A DNA stretch of 37,033 nucleotides from the NCBI GenBank assembly GCA_964572045.1, contig CAZNEI010000028.1, positions 1 through 37,033 of the forward strand. Reading direction: 5' to 3'. Numbering within the stretch: position 1 is the stretch's first letter; the number at the start of each line of letters is the position of its first letter. Made by a program: the position numbers and the translations under genes. The notes under the pieces are model-generated. The model ran no database searches, was not told where the DNA came from, and worked only from the letters and a program-made list of their open reading frames with translations. Shown one piece after another: positions 15,524-24,307 of the stretch. This DNA is from CBDCKR01 sp964572045. GTDB taxonomy: Bacteria > Gemmatimonadota > Gemmatimonadetes > Longimicrobiales > Gaopeijiaceae.

Positions 15524-16015
15524 GTGGGCGGGCGTTCACCTCCGAGGGCGTTCACGGTGGCGGAGGCGAACGGCCTCATCATCACCATGGAGGCGGTGAT
15601 GGCGGAAGTCGCCCGGCTCCGTGACGTGGTCGAGAGCCACAACCAGCAACTTCAAATCTTGGACGCTCTTTGGGGAGCGAGCGTCCGCGGGACCGACAAC
15701 CCCGATCACTCGGAGTTCGAGAGGCATCAAGCGGCGGTCGATCGAAGCGTGGAGCGCATCTGGGCGCTGGTCCGCGACGAGATCATCGCCCGGGGCATTC
15801 GCTTTCCGCCGGGAGGCCTAGAGCATGGCTTGCTGGACTTCCCCACCACACGGAACGGGCGCTGGGTCTATCTGTGCTGGAAGCGAGGAGAGCCGCGAGT
15901 GGAGCAGTGGCACGAGATCACGGTCGGCTTCGCCGGCCGCCGACCGGTGACGGAGGACGATGAGCGGCAGATGGGAAGGGAGCGGATCGATCCGACCGAC
16001 GCTCCATGGTCCTAG
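15524..16015 (+). CDS. DUF2203 family protein, 163 aa
   Basis: This is a conserved hypothetical protein with the DUF2203 layout: N-terminal FTVAEANGLI, a helical coiled-coil region (about residues 15-60, MAEVARLRDVVESHNQQLQ), then the distinctive C-terminal block GLLDFPTTRNGRWVYLCWKR followed by GEPRVEQWHEITVGFAGR. Its function is not known. The family occurs in several bacterial phyla, including Gemmatimonadota-like genomes. The GTG start at 15524 has GAGG a few bases upstream. It follows the dehydratase gene by 78 bp and converges with the aldo/keto reductase, leaving only 15 bp between their stops. Confidence 0.88.
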   Translation: MGGRSPPRAFTVAEANGLIITMEAVMAEVARLRDVVESHNQQLQILDALWGASVRGTDNPDHSEFERHQAAVDRSVERIWALVRDEIIARGIRFPPGGLEHGLLDFPTTRNGRWVYLCWKRGEPRVEQWHEITVGFAGRRPVTEDDERQMGRERIDPTDAPWS

Positions 16016-16030
16016 GTGGGACCGGACGCC

Positions 16031-17086
16031 TCAAGCCTGGCGGTTGAGCCCGTATTTCATAATCGCGGCGTGTCGCCCGCCCTTGATCCGCTCCAATCCG
16101 TACACGGGGCCCTCCGGTCCGGGCGCGGCCCTGGCGAGCGCCCGAATCGTCTCTCGCTCGTGATCGAGGAGCTTGAGGTCGAAGGCCTTCACGATCTCGG
16201 GAACCCGCCCTGCCCGGCTCACTCCGACGATGGCGGCCGTGACACCCGGACGGTCGAGCACGTAGCGAAGGGCCACCTGAGCGATCGTAGCGTCATGTCG
16301 GCGAGCGATACGGTGCAGCCCGGACAGGAGCGATTGATACGGGTCCCAGCCGCCGTATTCGTCGATGATCAGGCGATATTTCACCAGTGAGCGGTTGCCT
16401 GGCGCGCAGGCGGGATCGGGTACGCCCAGGTAGCGATTCGAGAGGAAGCCTCCGGCGAGCGTGCCGTAGCAGAAGAGTCCGATCCCCTGCTCGAGGCAGT
16501 ACTCGGCCATGACACCTGAGGCTCGGTGATCGAGGGCCGAGTATTGAACCTGGTGCGTGCGAATGGGGATTCCGGCGTCGACCATGGCCTTGAGGGGCCT
16601 GAGGCCGAAGTTGGTGGCACCGATCTGGGTGAGCTTCCCGTCCTGTCGTAGTTGGTCGAGCCATCCGGCCGCCTCGACCCAACGGTCCACCTCGTAAGAC
16701 CACCATGCGAATTGGACCAGATCCAGCCGCTCGACTCCCAAACGGCGGAGCGAACGGTTCACGATCCGCTCCACGTAGGCCTTGTCCAGCGTAGATAGGG
16801 CGTCCAAGTCGGGAACGAGCTTGGTGTGTATGCGGATACGATCCGCGGCCTCGGAGCCCTCTCGTTGCCGATACTCGCGCATGAAGTCGCCCAGCAGATC
16901 CTCCACGCCGACGTAGATGTCCGCGCAGTCGAAGGCTGTGAGGCCCGCGTCGACTGCCCTGGAAAGGGCCTCGAACACCTCCTCGCGAGATCGGTGTGTC
17001 TGGTGTCCCTCGGAGAGCTGCCACGCTCCGTTAACGATCCGGGAGACCTCCACCCCGTCGGCGAGCCGAGCGACCTCGACAGTCAC
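16031..17086 (-). CDS. Aldo/keto reductase, atypical active site, 351 aa
   Basis: This is an (alpha/beta)8 NAD(P)H-dependent oxidoreductase of the AKR superfamily. Asp53 and Tyr58 (AFDCADIY) and Lys89 (IHTKLVPD) of the catalytic tetrad are present, and the C-terminal cofactor block (VTAAIVGVSRAGRVPEIV) is intact. The fourth tetrad residue, His of the usual QxHW motif, is Ala127 here (LDLVQFAWWSY). The codon is GCA, so at least two changes from a His codon would be required. This suggests altered chemistry or a binding role. Length is normal and there is no signal peptide. It lies 32 bp downstream of the TIGR04076 gene on the same strand, so the two are probably one operon. The substrate cannot be predicted. 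Confidence 0.9.
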   Translation of the reverse strand: MTVEVARLADGVEVSRIVNGAWQLSEGHQTHRSREEVFEALSRAVDAGLTAFDCADIYVGVEDLLGDFMREYRQREGSEAADRIRIHTKLVPDLDALSTLDKAYVERIVNRSLRRLGVERLDLVQFAWWSYEVDRWVEAAGWLDQLRQDGKLTQIGATNFGLRPLKAMVDAGIPIRTHQVQYSALDHRASGVMAEYCLEQGIGLFCYGTLAGGFLSNRYLGVPDPACAPGNRSLVKYRLIIDEYGGWDPYQSLLSGLHRIARRHDATIAQVALRYVLDRPGVTAAIVGVSRAGRVPEIVKAFDLKLLDHERETIRALARAAPGPEGPVYGLERIKGGRHAAIMKYGLNRQA

Positions 17087-17118
17087 GGCTCCATCCCCTC
17101 ACGCGCCGCCTGCTAAGC

Positions 17119-17463
17119 CTACCCCTGCTCCAACGGCACGGCCGTCACATCGGCGTGACGGAACGTGGTGCGCCCCACTCGGGTGATGCGGAAGCGGGCG
17201 GCGCAGTGCGGGTCCGGGCATGCGACATCGGTGTCGGTTGTCATCCAGTCGTTGGCGTCGGTCTCGCGCTGCTTGGCGGGAAGCAGAGGCAGGAGCGCGG
17301 CGAGGGGATAGAGCGGGAACGTCTGTCCGGGCGGGAAGCTCAGGGTCTCACCCGAGAGCTCGAAATAGTCCCCCACTTCGTGCGAGCAGACCATCTCACC
17401 GGGGCCCTGAACGACCTCCACACGCAGGTCGTAGAGCTTGAACTCATCGAATGCTCCGCTCAC
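17119..17463 (-). CDS. TIGR04076 family protein, 114 aa
   Basis: This is a short conserved protein of unknown function. The family pattern is visible: CSHEVGDYFELSGETLSFPP (Cys-x-His then GD), a middle block LAALLPLLPAKQRETDANDW and a C-terminal CPDPHCAARFRITR. The invariant Cys residues suggest metal binding or redox chemistry, but this is inference. The start is GTG at 17463, preceded by GGGGAGGA at 5 bases, a strong ribosome site. It is the upstream gene of a probable two-gene operon with the aldo/keto reductase and is divergent from the NhaC gene. Confidence 0.85.
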   Translation of the reverse strand: MSGAFDEFKLYDLRVEVVQGPGEMVCSHEVGDYFELSGETLSFPPGQTFPLYPLAALLPLLPAKQRETDANDWMTTDTDVACPDPHCAARFRITRVGRTTFRHADVTAVPLEQG

Positions 17464-17813
17464 GGTTCCTCCCCGTATGGGACTCGGTCGGTGCGCTCAC
17501 GACTGTCCGGCGCCACCCCCACACACTAGCATTCCCTCGACCTCGCCGGAACAATCCGTTCGCCGAGGGCGTGATCATCCGATGCTGCCGTGCTGTCCCG
17601 ATGGGTAGTCCCCAACACGGCCCCACCTCGTGGAATCCCACAGGACAGGACTTGTCCGATCGCCACGCACCTCGATCCGGTACACGTTTCCGTGCACTCT
17701 CCGACACACTAGACTGGCCGGGCCAACGACCACCAGGCGGGCGGCGGCACGTCCCTTGGTCGTCGGTCACCCCGCTACTTTGTGATTACTCGCAAGGAGA
17801 CCGGAACGGCACC
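17464..17813. promoter_or_regulatory. Divergent intergenic region with a near-palindrome
   Basis: These 350 bp separate the TIGR04076 gene (minus) from the NhaC antiporter (plus). GTACACG (17680-17686) and CGTGCAC (17691-17697) form an inverted repeat with one mismatch around TTTC, a plausible operator. TAGACT at 17710-17715 could be a -10 box for nhaC, but no good -35 accompanies it. Confidence 0.35.
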
Positions 17814-19334
17814 ATGACCAATTCCGAGGCTTCTTCGCCTGACTTCCGGGGATCCGACTCCCGTCAGGCCGGGAACCCGCAGGAGGAAAAGACATCGCTT
17901 TCGGGTTTCGCCCCCGGCGCGTCTGTGTCCTCATCCGGCTCCGCTTCGCCGACAGCCCGCCTCGCGTTCCGGGGCGGCACCTGCGGCGCGCTTGCTCCCT
18001 TGGCACTCTTCATCACCGGGGTTGCGTGGCTGGGTCTCTCCGGCGCGCCCGACGAGCGGGGCTTCTGGCCCGTTCTGCTCGCGGCCATCGCCCTAGGGAC
18101 GTTCCTCGCGAAGGACGCCCGAGCCTACTCGGAGGCCGTCGTCCGCGGCATGAGCCGGCGCATCGTCATGCTCATGGTTCTTGCGTGGATCCTCGCTGGG
18201 GTCCTGGGCTCGTTGGTGAGTGCCGGAGGGTTTGTGGCGAGCCTGGTGGCTCTGGCCACGGCAGCAGGAGTGGAGGGGGGCGGGTTCGTAGCGGTCGCAT
18301 TCCTCATCTGCGCCCTCGTCTCCACCGCAACCGGGACGAGCTTGGGAACCGTCATCGTGGTCGCGCCTCTGTTGTATCCGGCGGCCGCTTCACTAGAAGC
18401 GTCCCCCGCGATGCTAATCGGCGCCATCCTCGCCGGAGCGACCTTCGGCGACAATATCTCCCTGGTCTCCGACACGACCATCGCCTCGGCGTCGACGCAA
18501 GGGGCCGACATCGGCGGTGTGGTGAGAAGCCGCCTGAAGTACGCGCTGCCCGCGGGTGTCGGGGCGCTCGTGCTTTACGGACTCCTGGGTGATGCAGTAT
18601 CGCCCGCAGGCGGCACCACGGCTCCGCCGGGGCCCTCGGGGCTCGGAGGCATCTGGATGCTGGCCGCCCCGGCGGCATCCGTGGCGATGCTCCTCCGGAA
18701 GCGCCACTTGGTGGAGAGCCTGCTCGCTGGCGTCGTAACCGGTGTTGTCGCCGGGACGGCCAGCGGCGCGTTCGCTCCCGCGACCCTCCTCCACGTCGAC
18801 CCGGAGGGATTCATCGCCCGCGGCGTCCTCCTGGAGGGGATGGAGCGCGGCGTCGGGGTCTCGGTGTTCACGATTCTCCTCATGGGCATGGTCGCCGGGG
18901 TCGAGGCGAGTGGAGTGGTGAACGACTGGGTCGGGCGGTTACGAGGACGGACCCCCTCGCCCACCCGTGCGGAATGGTGGATCTTCGGGGCGGTCTCGGG
19001 CACTGTGGTCCTGACGACCCACTCCGTTGTCGCCATCCTCAGCGTCGGCGACTTTACGAGCGAGGTAGGCAGGGCGGCCAGGTTATCCGCCTATCGCAGG
19101 GCGAACCTCCTCGACATGGCCGTGTGCACATATCCGTTCCTTCTGCCGATCTTCATCCCTACGATACTGGCGGCGAGCATGACGGCATCGGGGGCGGCGT
19201 TCGGGCTCCCGCACGTGTCCCCCGTCACCGTGGGTCTTTTCAATTTCCATTCGTGGGGGTTGCTCCTCATGCTTCTCGTCGCCATCGCTACCGGTTTTGG
19301 CAGGTCCGAAGGGCGAGACGGGGGCCGAGCGTGA
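17814..19334 (+). CDS. NhaC-family Na+/H+ antiporter, 506 aa
   Basis: This inner-membrane secondary transporter exchanges protons for sodium or another small ion or solute; NhaC-like proteins also include amino-acid/malate-type exchangers, so the substrate is not certain. The signature GDNISLVSDTTIAS (Gly212-Asp213-Asn214 onward) is the family's ion-site motif. About eleven or twelve hydrophobic segments can be traced from residue 55 to the C-terminus. The first ~50 residues are hydrophilic and Ser/Pro/Gly-rich, an unusual cytoplasmic tail. The ATG at 17814 has AAGGAG about 14 bases upstream, a rather long spacing. The frame is open upstream to 17451 without start signals. It converges on tkt. 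Confidence 0.88.
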   Translation: MTNSEASSPDFRGSDSRQAGNPQEEKTSLSGFAPGASVSSSGSASPTARLAFRGGTCGALAPLALFITGVAWLGLSGAPDERGFWPVLLAAIALGTFLAKDARAYSEAVVRGMSRRIVMLMVLAWILAGVLGSLVSAGGFVASLVALATAAGVEGGGFVAVAFLICALVSTATGTSLGTVIVVAPLLYPAAASLEASPAMLIGAILAGATFGDNISLVSDTTIASASTQGADIGGVVRSRLKYALPAGVGALVLYGLLGDAVSPAGGTTAPPGPSGLGGIWMLAAPAASVAMLLRKRHLVESLLAGVVTGVVAGTASGAFAPATLLHVDPEGFIARGVLLEGMERGVGVSVFTILLMGMVAGVEASGVVNDWVGRLRGRTPSPTRAEWWIFGAVSGTVVLTTHSVVAILSVGDFTSEVGRAARLSAYRRANLLDMAVCTYPFLLPIFIPTILAASMTASGAAFGLPHVSPVTVGLFNFHSWGLLLMLLVAIATGFGRSEGRDGGRA

Positions 19335-19556
19335 GGGCGCGGAGGTGCCCGTCGGGACGCGAGGGACAAGAAAAGGGCGGGGCGAACGACTGCCTCCACG
19401 GTTCCGGGGTGGGGTGCCGATTGGGGGGAGGCCAGGGGACAGCCGTGCACGAGGTTTCCGCATGACCTGCTCCCGCCGGGCTTCGGGAGAGGCGCATCGA
19501 AGCCACCACGAGGCGATGCGGCACCTCCCCAGCCGCCCTGTTCCGAGAACCAGGTG

Positions 19557-21599
19557 TCAGTGAGGACCCGCTTCTTCGGCCGAGAGCGAGCGCACCAGCC
19601 GGACCACTTCGTCGGCGGTCACGCGGAATCTCTCGTACAGAACCTCCGACGGCGCCGAGGCACCGAAGTGGTCGATGCCCACCGCGCCGCCGCCCCGGCC
19701 CACCCAGCGAGCCCATCCGAAGGTCGATCCGGCCTCCACCGCGACGCGAAGTTGCGGGTCGGGACCCAGGACCTTGGCCTGGTACTCGGGGTCCTGCGCC
19801 TCGAAGAGGTACCAGCTCGGCATGCTGACCACCCGCGTGGGAGTGCCCTCCTCCTCCAGTCGGGCCCTGGCCTCCAGGGCGATCCCCACCTCGGAGCCAC
19901 TGGCGATGAGGACGGCTGCGGACTCGTTACCCGTGGCTTCCGCCAGGATGTAGGCGCCCCTGCGCGTCCCCTCCGAGGAGGCAAGGGTCCGGCGGTCCAG
20001 TGGAAGGACCTTTTGTCGGGTCAGGGCCAGGAAGGTCGGGCCGGCGGTGTGTTCCATCGCGATCCGCCAGGCCATGGCCGTCTCCGCCGCGTCGGCGGGC
20101 CGGAGGTCTAGGACGTCTGGGATCGCTCGTAGGGACATCAGCTGCTCGATCGGCTGGTGGGTTGGTCCGTCCTCTCCGAGCCCGATCGAGTCGTGACTGA
20201 AGACATACGTGACCGGCAGGCCCATGAGGCCCGACAATCGGATTGCAGGCCGCATGTAGTCGGAGAAGATCAGGAAAGTCCCTGCGAATGGACGGATGCC
20301 GCCGTGCAGAGCAAGCCCGTTGAGGACTCCCGCCATTCCGTGTTCACGGACGCCGAAGTGGAAGATGCGGCCCTCGGCGTTGTCGGCCGAGAAGTGTCCG
20401 CCATCCCGGATGTCGGTCTTGTTAGAGGAACCCAGGTCCGCTGAGCCCCCGATGAGGTTGGGGAGCCCCGCAGCCAGGCCCTGGAGCACTCTCCCCGACC
20501 AGGAGCGCGTGGCGTCGACTTGATCGACATGCTCGAAGTCGGGGATGCTCGCGTCCCATCCGGCCGGCAGTTCCCCGCGCATGAGACCGATGTACTCCCC
20601 GGCGAGCTCCGGATGAGCTCGCCGATACCTGTCGAAGAGTGCGCTCCAAGCCCCCTCGAGCTCGCGTCCCCGTTCAGTCGTCTCGCGCCATGCCGCCAAG
20701 GCGTCGGAATCTACGAAGAAGGGCTCCTGCGAAGGGTATCGCAGGTTCTCCTTGGTGGCTCTGACCTCGTCTGAGCCGAGCGGCGCGCCGTGGGCCGAAT
20801 GATGATCCACCTTGTTGGGGCTTCCCTCGGCGATCCGCGTGCGAGTGATGATCAGTGAAGGGCGCTCGGTTTCGGCACGAGCTGCGTCGAGGGCCCAGCT
20901 CAGAGCTGCGAGGTCGGACCCGTCCTCGACGGTCAATACGTGCCACTGGTACCCGCGGAAACGTTCCGCCTGGTCGGTGGAGGTGCTCAGCTCCGTACTG
21001 CCCTCGATCGTGACCCGGTTGTCGTCGAAGATCCAGATCAGCTTTCCCAGCCTCAGATGACCGGCCAACTCGGCTACCTCGTGGGAAATGCCCTCCATCA
21101 GGTCGCCGTCCGAGCAGAGCGCGTAGGTGTGGTGGTCTACCACCTCGTAACCCGGCCGGTTGAAGCGGGTTGCCAGCCAGCGCTCGGCGACGGCCATCCC
21201 CACCGAGTTCGCCACGCCTTGACCGAGCGGCCCCGTGGTCGTCTCGACGCCGGCTGCGTGCCCCCGCTCCGGGTGGCCCGGTGTCTTGGATCCCCACTGT
21301 CGGAAGTTCACGATCTCGTCTAGGGAGAGGTCGTATCCCGTGAGGTAGAGAAGCGCGTAGATGAGCATGGAGGCGTGCCCCACGGAGAGCACGAATCGAT
21401 CCCGCTCCAGCCACCCGGGATTGGCCGGGCTGTGCTTCAGGTGCCGGGTCCAAAGGAGGTAGCCCAGGGGCGCGAGCGCCATGGGGGTGCCGGGGTGCCC
21501 CGACTTGGCTTTTTGGACTGCATCGATGGCGAGAACCTTGACCGCATCGATGCAGAGTCGGTCCAGATCCGATGATCGGCCGGTCGGGGAATCGGTCAT
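19557..21599 (-). CDS. tkt: Transketolase, 680 aa
   Basis: This thiamine-diphosphate enzyme of the non-oxidative pentose phosphate pathway moves two-carbon units between sugar phosphates. The full domain order is present: N-terminal PP domain with SGHPGTPMALAP (His35) and the cofactor motif DGDLMEGISHEV...DDN; Pyr domain with catalytic Glu419 (GVREHGMAG) and SIGLGEDGPTHQP; and the C-terminal transketolase domain (ASGSEVGIALEA, AGSTFGWARW). Length is standard. The ATG at 21599 overlaps the leuS stop by 4 bp (ATGA), so it is translationally coupled to leuS. It is the last gene of the minus-strand run and converges with the antiporter gene; no hairpin terminator was recognised after it. Confidence 0.97.
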   Translation of the reverse strand: MTDSPTGRSSDLDRLCIDAVKVLAIDAVQKAKSGHPGTPMALAPLGYLLWTRHLKHSPANPGWLERDRFVLSVGHASMLIYALLYLTGYDLSLDEIVNFRQWGSKTPGHPERGHAAGVETTTGPLGQGVANSVGMAVAERWLATRFNRPGYEVVDHHTYALCSDGDLMEGISHEVAELAGHLRLGKLIWIFDDNRVTIEGSTELSTSTDQAERFRGYQWHVLTVEDGSDLAALSWALDAARAETERPSLIITRTRIAEGSPNKVDHHSAHGAPLGSDEVRATKENLRYPSQEPFFVDSDALAAWRETTERGRELEGAWSALFDRYRRAHPELAGEYIGLMRGELPAGWDASIPDFEHVDQVDATRSWSGRVLQGLAAGLPNLIGGSADLGSSNKTDIRDGGHFSADNAEGRIFHFGVREHGMAGVLNGLALHGGIRPFAGTFLIFSDYMRPAIRLSGLMGLPVTYVFSHDSIGLGEDGPTHQPIEQLMSLRAIPDVLDLRPADAAETAMAWRIAMEHTAGPTFLALTRQKVLPLDRRTLASSEGTRRGAYILAEATGNESAAVLIASGSEVGIALEARARLEEEGTPTRVVSMPSWYLFEAQDPEYQAKVLGPDPQLRVAVEAGSTFGWARWVGRGGGAVGIDHFGASAPSEVLYERFRVTADEVVRLVRSLSAEEAGPH

Positions 21600-24115
21600 C
21601 CGGAAGCCTCCACCACGAAGTTGACCAGACGATTGGGCACGTAGACGATCCGCCTGACAACGGCCGCCTCCAGATGGCGCGCGACGTTGTCGTCCGAGCG
21701 CGCGAGCTCCTCCGCCTCCTCTTGGGCGATCCCAACCGGGCCCTTGACCGTGGCTCGGAGCTTGCCATTCACCTGCACCGCAAGCTCGACCGAGGTTTCG
21801 CGGGCCTTTTCGTCGTCGTACGAGGGCCAGTTAGCCCCCTCGAAAATGCTCCTGTCGTGCCCCAACCGCTCCCAGAGCTCCTCGGCCAAGTGCGGCGCGA
21901 AGGGGGCGATCATGACCACGAGTGGCTGTACCTCGGCCCTCGCGGCAGTCCGGCCCCCGCCGCGGACCGCGTTCAGGTACTGCATCATCGCCGCAATGCA
22001 TGTGTTGTAGCCGAGGTCGGGAAGCTGGGTCGTGATCTGGCGTATCGTCTGATGGAGCTTCCGCTCCACGTCGGGGTCAGGATCCGCGTCGTTGGCGGCC
22101 GCCGCCGTCGCGGTCTCATGCAGGCGGTGCAGAAAACCGTGAGGCCCCTGGATGCCCTCGTCCCGATAGTCACCGCCGTCTTGGTACGGTCCCAGGAACA
22201 TCAGGTAGGTGCGGAACGTGTCTGCGCCGAAGCGCTCGATGATCTCGTCGGGGACGATCACGTTGCCTCTGCTCTTCGACATCTTGGCGCCCTCGCGGAT
22301 GATCATCCCGTGGGCGCGGAAGCGATCGTAAGGCTCCTCGAACTCCAGATGACCCAGGTCGTGGAGCGCCATAGTGATGAAGCGCGAGTAGAGTAGATGG
22401 AGGACGGCATGCTCGTTGCCTCCGATGTAGCAGTCGACCGGCAGCCAGCGTTTCGTGATGTCGGGGTCGAACGGGACGCGATCGTCGTCGGTGGACGGAT
22501 AGCGCAGAAAGTACCACGAGCTGTCGAGGAACGTATCCGACACGTCGGTCTCGCGACGGGCTTCCGCTCCGCACGCCGGGCAGTCGACCGCGTGCCATTC
22601 CTCGATTCGGGCTAAGGGGCTCACGCCCGAGTCGTCGGGCTTGAAGTCCTCGACGCGGGGCAGAAGTACCGGCAGGTCTCGCTCTGGAACCGGGACGGGC
22701 CCGCATGCCTCGCAGTGGATGATGGGGATCGGCGGTCCCCAGTAGCGCTGCCTGGAGATGCACCAGTCGTGCAGGCGATAGTTCACCGTCGGTTCGGCCA
22801 GCTCTCGTTCGGCGAGCCAGCGCGTGATGGCCTTCTTGCCTTCGGCCACCGTCAGGGCGTCGAAAGGCCCAGAGTTGACCATCACTCCGTCGCCTGGGTA
22901 GGCCCCTTCCAGCGGTGTGTCCGCATCCTGCCCCGGTGCCGCCACGACGCGGCGGATCGGTAGGCCCATGGCTTCGGCGAACTCGAAGTCCCGTTGATCG
23001 TGGCCCGGAACGGCCATGATCGCGCCGGTTCCGTACTCCATCAGCACGTAGTCGGCGACCCAGATGGGGATCGGCCGACCCGTGGCGGGGTTCAGGCAGC
23101 ACCCTCCGGTGAAGACGCCAGTCTTCGCCTTCTCGACCTTCTGGCGGGCCACCAAGTCCTTCGCAGCGGCCTGCCCGCGGTAGCGATCCACCCTTCCCCT
23201 TTCCTCGTCGGTCGTCACGGCGTCGACCAGCGGATGCTCGGGCGACAGCACCATGTAGGTGGCCCCAAAGACCGTATCCGGACGCGTCGTGAAGACATCG
23301 ATGGACGCGGATTCGGAAGCGAGCGCGGATACGTCCTCCTCCGACATCGGTTCGGAGCCGGAGACCGCAGCTCCTTCGAGAGGCAGGACGGGAAAGCTCA
23401 GGACCGCTCCGTCGCTCCGTCCGATCCAGTTGTGCTGGGCCTTCTTGGTCGTCTCCGACCAGTCGAGGCCCTTGAGATGGTCCAGTAGCCGCTGGGCGTA
23501 GTCGGTGATCCTAAAGAACCACTGCGCGATCCTCCGCTGCTCGACCGGCGTGTCACAGCGTTCGCAGCACCCCGAGATGACCTGCTCATTGGCCAGGACC
23601 GTCATGCACGAAGGACACCAATTGACCGGGGCCACCTTGCGTTCCGCGAGTCCGGCCTTGAAGAGCTGGACGAAGATCCACTGCGTCCAGCGATAGTACG
23701 CCGGATCGGTGGTGTCGACCGTGTGACGCCAGTCGAACATCCCCCCGATGCGTCGAAGCTGCCTCGTGAAATTGGCGACGTTCATGGGGATAAGGTCCAT
23801 CGGATTGACGCCCTGCTGGAGGGCGAAGTTCTCCGAGTGGATCCCGAAGGCGTCGAATCCGATCGGCTCGAAGACCGTCCGTCCGGTCAGCCTCTGGAAG
23901 CGGCCGTGTACGTCCGCTCCGGTGAACGCATAGATGTTGCCCACGTGCAGCCCCTCCGCCGAGGGGTAGGGGAACATCATCAGCTGGTAGTAGGGGTCCT
24001 CGGCGGTCTGCAGGGCATGCCGGGAAAAACTATTCGTGCCCGACGCATCCCACTTCTTCTGCCACTTCGCTTCTACGTCGGATGGGACGTAGCCGCCGTG
24101 TCCGTCGCTACTCAT
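21596..24115 (-). CDS. leuS: Leucine-tRNA ligase, 839 aa
   Basis: This class I aminoacyl-tRNA synthetase charges tRNA-Leu in the cytoplasm. The HIGH-type motif is HVGN (57-60, in PYPSAEGLHVGN) and the KMSKS loop is intact at 611-615 (AKMSKSRGNVIV). The CP1 editing domain with its threonine-rich pocket (FTTRPDTVFGATYMVLSPEH) lies in between, and zinc-type Cys pairs occur in CPSCMTVL and CCERCD. The anticodon-binding and C-terminal domains complete a usual length. The ATG at 24115 opens MSSDGHGGYVPSDVEAKWQK, where the family begins. It overlaps tkt by 4 bp. The DUF2265 peptidase gene is 192 bp upstream on the same strand. Confidence 0.98.
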   Translation of the reverse strand: MSSDGHGGYVPSDVEAKWQKKWDASGTNSFSRHALQTAEDPYYQLMMFPYPSAEGLHVGNIYAFTGADVHGRFQRLTGRTVFEPIGFDAFGIHSENFALQQGVNPMDLIPMNVANFTRQLRRIGGMFDWRHTVDTTDPAYYRWTQWIFVQLFKAGLAERKVAPVNWCPSCMTVLANEQVISGCCERCDTPVEQRRIAQWFFRITDYAQRLLDHLKGLDWSETTKKAQHNWIGRSDGAVLSFPVLPLEGAAVSGSEPMSEEDVSALASESASIDVFTTRPDTVFGATYMVLSPEHPLVDAVTTDEERGRVDRYRGQAAAKDLVARQKVEKAKTGVFTGGCCLNPATGRPIPIWVADYVLMEYGTGAIMAVPGHDQRDFEFAEAMGLPIRRVVAAPGQDADTPLEGAYPGDGVMVNSGPFDALTVAEGKKAITRWLAERELAEPTVNYRLHDWCISRQRYWGPPIPIIHCEACGPVPVPERDLPVLLPRVEDFKPDDSGVSPLARIEEWHAVDCPACGAEARRETDVSDTFLDSSWYFLRYPSTDDDRVPFDPDITKRWLPVDCYIGGNEHAVLHLLYSRFITMALHDLGHLEFEEPYDRFRAHGMIIREGAKMSKSRGNVIVPDEIIERFGADTFRTYLMFLGPYQDGGDYRDEGIQGPHGFLHRLHETATAAAANDADPDPDVERKLHQTIRQITTQLPDLGYNTCIAAMMQYLNAVRGGGRTAARAEVQPLVVMIAPFAPHLAEELWERLGHDRSIFEGANWPSYDDEKARETSVELAVQVNGKLRATVKGPVGIAQEEAEELARSDDNVARHLEAAVVRRIVYVPNRLVNFVVEASG

Positions 24116-24307
24116 CGATGCCTGATGGAGGGGCGTTGCCGGGTGGGAGGAAGGGAAAAGGAGCCCCTAACCTACATGCCGTGCAGAGTCGGTACAACGC
24201 GCCCGCAAGGCGTGAGCGATGCGAGGTCTCGACCGGTCACCTCCGTGACTCCGGGATCGGCGACGGGGAAAGGAGAGTGGCGCCGCTCGGGGCGAGCCGA
24301 AAGCGCC

